Origin: Flammula alnicola
Taxonomy: Eukaryota; Basidiomycota; Agaricomycetes; Agaricales; Strophariaceae
Assembly (NCBI GenBank): GCA_015499995.1
Contig: JADNRV010000450.1
Span: 1-33,455, forward strand
Length of the DNA: 33,455 nucleotides
Direction of reading: 5' to 3'
Under the pieces are notes generated by a model that saw only the letters and a program-made list of their open reading frames with translations, was not told the origin of the DNA and made no database searches. Below, in pieces: positions 21,794-31,700 of the stretch (position 1 is its first letter; the number at the start of each line of letters is the position of its first letter). The translations under genes and the position numbers were made by a program.

Positions 21794-23657
21794 TTAATTT
21801 TCCGCCTCAACAAATTCAGACCTCATCTCGGCTCTGATTGTCTGATACTCGTTTATCATGGCCTTGACACCTTTCCACCACTTGGCATCGCCTGCAGCGT
21901 CGCTGACGAACTTCGCCTCCTTGAGATATGGGAAGTGATATTCAATGAAGCGAGATACTGAGATTCCCATTTCGGTGGTGTTAGTATCGCTGCCCGTGGG
22001 CAATTTAATGATTGAGAGCTGCTTGAGTTTATGGGGCATGCGGGGTCCAGACCTTTCGCGTTGCAAAGACCGATCGTCGTGCAATCGGAGGTCAACGCAT
22101 ATCGTGAGATTCGCGAGATTAGGACAGTGCCTGGCCAGAATCTGCAAACTTGATAACGATGGCGCATGGTCGATTGTGGCGGCAGGGAGGTGCAGAACCT
22201 GAATTTTACTCCATTTGTCGTTGGCACAGAGCTCGCGGATATCGTCGTCATTAATGGGGAGAGACACTCCGACAAGCTCGAAAGACTCGAGCTGTTTGCA
22301 ACTTGCAAGTGGTGTGAGTGCCTTCTGGGGAACCTGTAAGTCTTTTCTAGCCGTTGGCATTACTAAGTTCAGATGACGAAGAGATGGAGACATGCGACCG
22401 CATTCCATTATACAGTTGCTGACTGATATCGCCGAAAGACTTTCAAGTTGCGACCATGTCAGGGACGAAACGGTGCTGAGACTGATGGTCATGAGTGTTT
22501 TCGACTCTTGGATTGATTCGAGGATTTTCGAAATCTCGGCTGGAAGTCCCCAGAGTCGCAGCTCCTGAAGTGTATCAAAACCCTCGATCCTGTTCGGGTC
22601 CCCAAAATCAAACGTAGAGGTCGTGTCCAGGTCAAGGATCAGATGTGTTAAATTTGCAAGTCTGCCCCAGACTCGAAGGAACTTGGAATGGAGAGTCCCG
22701 TTTAGGACTGCCAAATTGAGGACTTGGAGTTTACGGAAGTTCTGGACTAGGCTGAGGGAACTTGGGGTAAGACATCCCGCCAACATAAGGTCTTGTATCG
22801 GTACTTCTCTTTGGCCCAAAACCGATAGAAACGAGGAAATGACATCTTCTGTTGAGGAGTCTATGGCGTCTATATATAATGTTGTAAGGGAAACTGGTGC
22901 GAGAAATATGACGCTCAGATTTTCAATATTTCGTCGGCATTCCAGGGAAGGGATATAGAGGACCGTGAGAGCCGGGAATATGGAACTAGTTGGTGTGTTT
23001 AAATTTATGAGGCGAAGAATTGCATGGCTCCTGATGGTGTCTCGGAAAGTCTTGAGGTACAAGTACCTGACTTTTCGAGCATAAAATGCTAATCGTTCTA
23101 GATCTTCAGATGCAATACCGGGAGTGATTGTCTGTGGTCGAATAAGTGCTGTATGAGCGAATACTACACTTGCGTCATAGACCAGCTGCAGAGAGCTTAC
23201 TTACATATATATCATTTATCTTCACAAAAGTGGGAAGGATCTTGAGAACAGGGATGACGGATTCCATCACTCTCCATAGAAGTGTCGTTGCAGGATTGAA
23301 GAAAGATTTGCATGTGAGAGCAGCGGAGTAGAGAGCCTTTCGTGTAGATGGTTCTACATGCGAGGTAGTGTTGAAGAAGGCCGCTGGGTCGAAGAAAGAG
23401 AATACGATGTCAAGGATGTCCTCGTTCACCAAGACTGTCGTGCGAGCCAGGGACTTGGACAGTGTGCTAGTGTTCGATAGCATCGAGCTTACTCTAAACA
23501 GGTACATATATGTGTAAAAACACTTTGCATCGAGTCCTGAATGCAAAGAGACTCACTCGGGCTGGGGTCCGCGTCCATCGAACTCAGGTGCGATATTGCT
23601 TCCTGCGATCTCAACAGCGAGGGTCTGTGCAGAGGAGACCTCTTCCGATAGGTCCAT
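21794..23657 (-). CDS. F-box/LRR-like protein
   Basis: Three exons (23657-23557, 23493-23201, 23148-21794) give 1749 nt, 582 residues. The start MDLSEEVSSAQTLAVEIAG is followed by a divergent F-box at about 48-100 (NEDILDIVFSFFDPAAFF, then ALYSAALTCKSFFNPA and TLLWRVM). This is the helical pattern that binds Skp1 in SCF ubiquitin ligases. A leucine-rich-repeat-like region fills the rest, with motifs such as LQVLNLAVLNG, LTHLILDLD, LQELRLWGLP, IQVLHLPAATID and LKQLSIIKLPTGS at regular spacing. The end HFPYLKEAKF and a charged tail are common in agaric members. The second donor was placed at 23200 because only that phase keeps the frame. Probably a substrate receptor; the ligand is unknown. A broken partial copy lies inverted about 0.5 kb beyond its 5' end. 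Confidence 0.85.
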
Positions 23658-24169
23658 TACTCGAAAGATAAGTATGTATGCGAGTTGCGATATAGAGTAT
23701 CAGTAAGAATGAGAGAGAGATTGCTCAGTGATAAGCAACACACGCAATAGATAATTAGGCGTGCGGACTTTAAAACAATTTCCCGCCAAAATGCAAAAAT
23801 TGACAGGCAAAGCTAGTCTCCCGTAGTCAGACTAACAAAATTCGTCAGTCTTTTTTATTGTATTGATCGACGACTTACTCATCTGTAAGGCAAAGCTACT
23901 TAACGAAAAGCCTCTAGCTTGTTAGAGAAATGTTAGGAACTTCTTAGGGACCCAAGCTATTTCGTAGTGGGATGATGGATCGCCTACTGGCTACTTGTCA
24001 ATCACATTACATCTTATACGATGACAACACCCAAACAACGGTACCACCTTTCAAAAAAAAAAAGATTGTAAGTAGTAAATCCGAGTTGGAGGTACTGCCC
24101 ATACGCGAGCTGACAACTGGCGTAACCTCGAGTTCTCCGCCTCCTTCCCGCCATATACGTAGCACCGTC
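23658..24169. promoter_or_regulatory. Upstream region of the F-box gene
   Basis: About 510 bases between the F-box start and the inverted gene fragment. It contains an 11-base A run near 24051 and nothing that I can assign. It should include the F-box promoter on its left side. Confidence 0.35.
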
Positions 24170-24423
24170 ATTATGCGCAATCTTTGCAATGCGAAAGGTC
24201 TGGTCCCCGCGTTCCCCGTTTTGAACTCCAGCTTGAACTCTCGATTATTAAATTGTCCACGGGTTACGTCGGACTCTCGCAGCAGTGATACTTACTACCG
24301 ACACCGCGAAAATGGGACTCGAAGTATCTCGCTTGCTTGAATATCACTTCCCATATCTCAAGGAATGACGTTAGGGCCATGATAAACGAGTATCAGACGA
24401 TCAAAGTCGAGATGATGTCCTGA
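24170..24423 (+). pseudogene. Inverted, truncated copy of the F-box/LRR gene 3' end
   Basis: This stretch matches the coding strand of the F-box gene (about 22075-21820, minus) when read on the plus strand. Shared runs include CTTTGCAA.GCGAAAGGTCTGG, ATTAAATTG.CCACGGG, GAATATCACTTCCCATATCT and CCATGATAAACGAGTATCAG. The copy lacks about 45 bases after the CTCAAGGA shared point, has several indels and ends in TGA at 24421. There is no F-box part and no start. It is a dead fragment from an inverted segmental duplication. Confidence 0.8.
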
Positions 24424-25765
24424 ACGTGTTGAGACGTACGGAAATCTAGTACAAAGTCCTTTTTCAGACCGGAAGGTGGTTGTGCAGATCGTTTTCTATT
24501 TTCATCCTAGATATAGAAATATTTCGAGTTATGCCATACTGCTGTCTGATTGCGACTTGCAATTGGTTTATTGCAATTGCACGTATTACTCGAGTCGATT
24601 CGGAGCCGTAGATGCCAGCTATAGGTAGACCTCGACGAGCGAGCGAGCGCTAAACGTAGAATTGAACGTCGAACATCGAAGGTCGAACCAAGGTTGCAAC
24701 GTTGAACCTCGGCCGGTGGACGACCTGAGGATCTTGGCTAAACAAAGGGTATGTACTTAGGAGCTACGCTTGAAGATAGGTTGGTTGGTGACTCACCGCT
24801 ACGTCGCATGGCTTCAACTTGCGGCGATGCACGCAACTGCAATCGACATATCACATGATGGGAGTCCGAATGGTACCGGATGCCATTGACTTTCGTCATC
24901 GTAAAATGACGACTGGACGAGTGGGGGTAAGATGCACTTTGTAATGATCTGTAATCACTGCTTCGATATCAGAGATGGATGGCCGGACGCGCGCTTTGTG
25001 TGTGGTGATGGGGCTGTATTGTTAGGATGCTGTGCAGGTCTCAGCGGTGTCAGACGGTCTGTGAGAGGGTTACGCAGTGAATTGGGCACGGATATTACGA
25101 GGAGAATGACGGCGTACAGTACATGGATTTGGTGTTGAGAGAGCGCACGATACCGCGTCCTGTATGTACGTATGTCAGTCACACGCTGTCGAAGACATGA
25201 AGGATTTTAGCAGGGTGATGCGGTGATGATGGGATGTCTATGAATGGACGTGTGTTCCTGGATGAACGTTAGACACGAGACACGAGGGGATGACATGAAA
25301 AATTAATACTCCACATCGAACGTCTGACGAAGGTGTTGACTCTGATTCACGGGAGACTACTTACAGGTGAGAGAGACACTGCATAGGTGCATGTGGACAG
25401 TCGTGGGTGTCGTGCGAGAGCACAGGGGTAGATGTAACGAGGTGCACCCGCGTGAGGTAATCCTCCGAAATCGAAGTTGATGAAAGGGAGTAAAAAAATT
25501 GCACAGTTTGTGTCAATGTGCCCTTGTGACCCCAGCATTACGTATTTATTTAGTACAGGGTAAATAAGCTCGCAGGGGTGATTGGGAGAGCGTCGAGTCG
25601 AGATGTGTGGTTTGGATACGGGATTGGCGGAGATGAGAGTGGTGGGGACGGATGTAGAAAAATGCCCGATGTATGTTAATCTCGATAAGGATCTGGTGAT
25701 CGACGATATCTAATATCATAAAGTTGGTTCCCAGCTGCGTGACGTGCCCTTTCTCTTTCACCAAC
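24424..25765. other. 1.3-kb intergenic region upstream of the Rxt3-like gene
   Basis: No gene supported. Two small structures stand out: a degenerate series of TCGAAC-like words between about 24640 and 24710 ending in a near-palindrome around AACGTT, and a perfect inverted repeat at 24893-24912 listed separately. The right side should contain the promoter and leader of the Rxt3-like gene. Open frames here have no motifs. Confidence 0.4.
24893..24912. repeat. Inverted repeat with TGACG/CGTCA half-sites
   Basis: TCGTCAT and its exact complement ATGACGA are separated by six bases. Each arm contains a CGTCA/TGACG core, the half-site bound by CREB/ATF-type bZIP factors. It could be a regulatory dyad or chance. 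Confidence 0.35.
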
Positions 25766-28700
25766 ATGAACGTAGCTGCTCTCCTCCAAGATTCCCCCTC
25801 TGAGGACCGTAAGAGGTCTTCATCTACTTCACAGCAACAACCAGCAGTACCCATCACAACCCAAACACCGCAACAGCCCCAGCAGCCCCAGCAGAATCCT
25901 CCGTCTCCCCAGTGGTCGCGCACCAGACCCCAGACATGGCCTACGCCCTACATCCGTCCAGCCAGCGCACACTCGGATGGCTCGACTGCAAAAGACCCCG
26001 CATGGTCGCCGTCGCCCCACTCCACCTTTCCAGGTGCATCCGGCATTCGCAGCAGAGCAGGTTCGCAATCGTCCTCACACACTCCCACAACCGCCTTCCC
26101 CATCCCCTCCTCGTCCCCATCCACACCGTTCCACCCCCCGCCTCCGCCGTCGCCTCGCCAACACCGGCTCTCCGGCAGCGCTAGCCTCAACCCACCCGCC
26201 GGTCCGGCCCCGACGCCCGCTTCCACATCTATCCACGCGTCCCCCGCCCTCGCAGCCCTCCAGCCCATGTCCATGCCCTCCTTGCGCCAGATCATCGAGC
26301 CCGTCACTCTCTCTACCACATCCGCATCACCCCGCGTCCCTTCTTCCATCGCCTCCGCCCCACTAGGCGTGCCCGGCGTCGGCGGTGGCGGCGCGCCCCT
26401 CCTTGCCTCCTCGCAAATTCGTCCAGGCCCAGATCAGCAGCAGCCCCTTTTAGGCGCATTCCCTGGTGCGGGGTCCCTGTCCTCCCACCACCACTCTCCT
26501 GCCTCCGCCGCTCTCGCCCCGGGTTCCTCGTCAAGTTCTTGGGGTCCCGGTCACGTGCAACTACAGAACAACAACGGGAATGGCAACACCACCAACAACA
26601 CCGCAGCAGCCATGATGGAGCGTCAGTCTGTTCTTCAAGGTCCGCGCCATGGAGAGCGCAGTGCGAGCATCGATGGTGTTGGAAGAGAGCGTGAACGTGA
26701 ACGCGAGAGGGAGAGGGATGCGAGGGAGAGATCCAGAGATGTTGGAAGGGATGTTGTTGCGAGGGATTTGGCTAGAGACAGAGAGGAGAGGAGACGCCTT
26801 TCCAATGCCTCGAACCCGAATTCCTTGCCCTCTAGCACCCTCGTTGGCCCTGGTACGGGCGGCCCGCCGTCCAGTGCGTTCTTGTTATCCGGTTCGTGCT
26901 CGTCTTTTCTTCTTCTTTTGTTTTACTTGCGTTTCTTCTCCTTTTCTATCAACTCTTTTTTTTCGGGTCATCGAACGAACCGTGCTACCATCTGTGCAAC
27001 GGATTTCAACCACATCAGTCATCCTTTCTCTTTTCATCCTTTAAATATGGGCTCTTTTTCTTTTCAACCGGTTTCTGTCTACCTATCTTATCCAACAACA
27101 CAACTAACCAATTACCCCTTCTTTCACTTTTCCTTCAGCAGACGACAAACCCACCTCCATGCCACCCATCGCACCCCCCACCGCCCGGCCCTCCCTATCC
27201 CCGTCTATGCCCTCTTCTCTCGCAGCACGCTCCCAACCGCAGTCCCAATCCCAACAGCCACCCTCGACATCGCCAGTGACCCTACCACGCAGAGCGAGTG
27301 GTGCTGGGAGGGACGGCGAGGGCGACGTGGTCATGAGAGACCCGAGAGAGATGCGGGACCCGAGAGACGTCAGGGACCCGCGGGACATGAGAGACCCGAG
27401 AGACCCGAGAGATCTGCGCGATATGCGGATGGGTGGGGAGAGGGAGAGGGAGAGGGAGGTGATGCGCGAGAGGGAGATGAGGGAGAGGGATATGAGGGAG
27501 CGGGATTTGCGAGAGCGGGATTTGCGAGAGCGGGATTTGCTTTGCGAGAGAGGGATTTGCGAGAGAAGGAGAGAGATATGCGCGCGATGCGAGAACGAGA
27601 CATACGCGAACGGGACATGCGCGAGCGCGAGAGGCTCGGCAGGATCGCACCACCGCCAACAGGACCTCCATCTGCACCACCACCACCACCACCACCGCCA
27701 CTTCCATCCGGCTCTGACACCGAAGCGTACAGAGAGCGCGAACGCGACCGAGACCGCGACCGAGAGAGGGCAGAGATCCACAGAGAGCGCGAAAGCCAAC
27801 GAGAGCGGGAGAGAGAGCAGCAGCTGCGCGACAGGGCGGATATGGAGCATATTAGAGCTGTGGCTACTTCTCGCCAGCAGCAGCAGCAGCAGATGCAAGG
27901 TCAGCAGCAGCAGCAGCAGTTGCAACAACGCGAACGCGAACGCGAAAGAGAACGGGAAAGAGAAAGAGAAAGAGAGAGGGATCACGAGAGGGAGAGAGAC
28001 AGGGATAACAGAGAAAGGGAAAGAGAGCGGCTGCCCGGCCCTGGCGTCATCGGTCCTGGCGTTATCCCGCTCGCGCTCGCGCCCCCAGCCGCGGCTGTGG
28101 GTGCGGGTGCGGGTGCGGGTGCGGGTGTTGTTATCTCCATGGGTCCGGAGCGGAGTGGGATTGGTGGACGAGACGGCAGGGAGGGGTTGGGGGAGAGGAG
28201 GCCGGTGTCGCCGCTGCATGAGCGGGAGAGGATGGATAGAGAAAGAGAAAGAGAGAGGATGGATAGGGAAAGAGAAAGAGAGAGGGTGGATAGAGAGAGG
28301 ATGGACCGAGAGAGGATGGACCGCGAGCGAGAAAGAGAAAGAGACAGGAAGGAAAGAGAGTGGGTCGAGCGCGAGAGGGGTATGGCGCATAGACCGTCTT
28401 CGTCCGGGTCGTACCCGCCTCCGCCTCCTGGGGCCGGTGGCAGCAGCAGCAGTAACCCTCCGCCGCTCGTCGGTCTGGGCCCCCCGCCGCCCGGGTCCGC
28501 CACATCTTCGGCCAGTGCTGGTGGGCGGGATAGGGACAGGGATAGGGATAATAGAGGCAGAGAACGAGACCGTGACGGACGCGAGTTGCGAGACCGAGAC
28601 CGAGACCGCGACCCGCGCGAAAGAGACATGCGCGAGCCGCCGGCGATGGCCAACCCACATCCGTTCATGCACCCGCAGGGACATCTCCATCCGCACCAGC

Positions 28701-31700
28701 AGCATCAGCAACATGGTCCTGGCGGTGGTGGTGGTGGTGGTAATACGCATCCTAATACGCATCCAGGCCACCCAGGCCATCCAAGCCACTCGCATATCCA
28801 CCCGGCGCAATACGCCCCGGGCGAAGGCAGAGCGCACGGACATGGGCACCCGGGACACCAGCACCACGCGTCGACGTCGTCGCAGCCTCAGTCGCGCCAG
28901 CCCTCCATGCCCCCGTCTGCGTCTGTACCAGGGTCGGTGGGGATGGTCCGCCCCGGGGGCGTGGGCGTAGGTGTGGGTGTGGGTGGAGTAGGAGGCGTCT
29001 CCGCTTCGGGCGGCGCTGCTGGTGCTGGCACGGTCTCGCCTCCGCATCCCAACGCTTCGAACCCGAATCTACCCTCCACCACCACATCCAATCCACTTGG
29101 ATCAGGCCAACCAGGCCAAGGACAGGCAGGAGGAGGAGGAGGCCCACCGCCACCGCCGCAGAAGCAGTTCCAGCACCAGTTCCATACGCAGTTCGTGCCG
29201 GGGCTGGCCGCGCAGCAGACGCGGATGGATCCGGCGCAGACGGGTGGTGTTGGTGATAGGGAGAGAGATAGGGAGAGGGAGAGGGCAGGATCGAGGATCG
29301 GCTCGCCGGTGCCTGCGCTGGTGCCTGCGACGCTGGGCGGCGTCGTCGTCGTCGGGCCTGGTGTCGTAGGTCCGGGGATGGGCATGGGTCTGGGTCTTGC
29401 GGGCGATAAGCGGGAGAGGGAGAGGGCTTTGGAGCGAGAAAGGGAGCGAGAACGAGAGAGCAGGGATGGGAAGAGGTCCGGCAGGAGCAGCGTTGCGGGC
29501 AAGGAAGAGCAGCGGGATAGGGAGCGGCTGCGGGATAGGGATCGCGAGGTGGGACGCGAGAAGGGGCGAGAGATGTATGCGCAGGCGCTCAAGTCGTCGT
29601 CGGGCAGCGACAGAGAGCGGGAGAGAGATCGTGTTGATCGCGAACGGGACCGGGATCGGGACAGGAGCAGAGACAGGCGCGCGGAGGAGGGCGGCTATGG
29701 CGCTGACCACATAGGCATGGGCGGCTATCCTCATCCAGGACAGCGGGTGCATCTCCAGCAGCAGCAACAGCAGCATGGATATCATCCGCAACAACACCAC
29801 CCACACGGTCTTCCACACGGCATGCACCCCGACGCCATGATGGTCGACGAGCACCTACCGCCGCACCCGCAACACCCGTCGGCGATGCACGGCCCGGGAC
29901 CGACTCACGGCCCGCCGCATCCGTACAACATGGGGCATGGCGCGCACGGCCTCGGGCATGGGCATCCACGCGACAGAGATAGGGAAGACAGAGATCGTGA
30001 TCGTGATGTGGACATGCTCGACGCGTCGTTGGCGCATGAGGCGCAGATGCACATGCACCAGCAGCAACAGCAACAGCAACAGCAGCAGTATCTGCGGGGT
30101 ATGGGTATGCCGGAAGAGGCGTGGTACGATACGCCTGGGCCTGTGTCGCTTTCGCATGTTCCTGGATCGGAGTATCCTATGTCAAGGCGCGATAGGGAGA
30201 GGGAGAGGGAGCGAGAGCGAGGAGATAGGGAACGGGAGAGGGAGAGAGAGCGAGGAGATAGGGAACGGGAGAGGGAGAGAGAACGCGAGAGAGACTACCC
30301 CGACGCCCAACGCCACCCGCACCCCCCGCATCTGCATTCGCAGCAGCAGCAACAACTCCAGGTCCAGCAACCATACCAGTTCCGGCAGGAGTGGGATGAG
30401 TTCAGGAGCACGTCGTCGTTTCAGCAACTATTGCCCCCTGAAGCGCAAGGCCAGTCCGTCCAGATCCAAGGTCAAGCACAGGCACAGGCACAGGCGCAGC
30501 TGCAGATGCACGCTGCTGCTGAACCCGCGGAGCTCGAGGAGGAGGAGGACTATGCCGACGAGTGGGAGGAGTGGCGCGCCGAGGCGGACGGGGAAAGCAA
30601 GCGCGCGAGGGTCCGAGTGGATCTGGGCACGTGGGTGTATCCGAAGCTGCCGTTTCCGTATTTCTTCGAGCTTGGGAGTGGGCTTGTTGGGGTGAAGGAG
30701 AGGGAGGAGGAGCGGGAGAGGAGGGAGAGGGAGAGGGCTGAGAGGGAGCGTGTGGAGAGTGAGAGGAGGGAGAAGGAGAGGAAGGAGAAGGAAGCCAAGG
30801 AAAGAGAGGAGAAGGAGAGGAAGGAGAAGGAGGAGAAGGAGAAGGAGAAAGAACGTCTGGAGAAGGAGAAGAAGGAGCTTGAGTCGAAGGCGAAGGCCAA
30901 GGAGGCGGTAGAGGCAAAGTCTACGGGTATTTTGGAGTCTGCTGCAAGTGTGCAGAGCATGGAGGAAGGCGAGATCGACGAGGAAGAGGAGAAGGCGAAG
31001 GCAGAGAAGGAAGAAGAAGAAAAACAGGCAGAGAAGGACACCGTGAAGGAAGAAAAGGACCAGGAGAAAACTTCAGAAAAGGAGGCCAAGGACCAGAAAG
31101 CACTCGACTTGGAAAAGGAAAAGGACAAGGAAAACGAGAAAGACAAGGCATCGCAATCCCTTCCTGCACCACCACCTCCGCCTCCTGCTTCAGCTACTAA
31201 TCCATCCACAAATATTGATGACCCTTTGCCCGACCCTCAGCAACCCTTCCTCGACCGCGAAACGCGCACCACCATTCTCATTCCTAGCGGGTACATACCC
31301 ACCGAGAAACCACTCCGACCGCGACTGTGGGGCGGAGGCGGGTTCGACCCGCGCCCGAGACCGCCGTTGCCCGTCCGCTCGCGCTCGGGACGGCGTGGGA
31401 AAACGGGCGGGTCAAGTGCCAATGGCAAGCGCACGCGACCGCCGCTGTCCGCGAGGAATAGCAATAGCGCACTGGGTGCTGTCAATGGTGCCGATAGTAA
31501 TGCCAATGCCACTGGCGGCAACGGCAAGCCCCGCGCGCCGACACTGCGTTCGCGTCGGCCCAGGCGCGTGTACACGGACGACTCGGACATCTTCCTGTGT
31601 GCGATCCACTCTGGATGGCTCACGTGGAGCGGGGCGAGGAAGGCGCGTGCGCGAGGCCGCGATTTGAGGATCGAGGTGAGAGTGCTGCGGTGTGCCGGTG

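Noticed and set aside
27438..27550. A GT-AG intron explaining the frame change in the Rxt3-like gene
   Set aside because: A donor at GTGATG and an acceptor after CGAGAG are possible in phase. However, the segment is made entirely of the same coding repeats, has no pyrimidine tract or branch site, and the 5-bp duplication explains the shift directly.
27159..28970. 603-codon plus-strand frame as a separate gene
   Set aside because: Its first 380 bases are the true frame of the spliced Rxt3-like gene. After the 5-bp duplication it is an out-of-frame reading of the same repeats.
27104..29047. 647-codon open frame on the minus strand across the Rxt3-like gene, plus several 130-250 codon antisense frames
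   Set aside because: The sense codons for Arg, Glu, Asp and Gln in GA-rich repeats rarely produce stop codons on the opposite strand. The antisense products are Ser/Leu/Arg monotony with no motif or exon structure, so they are composition artefacts.
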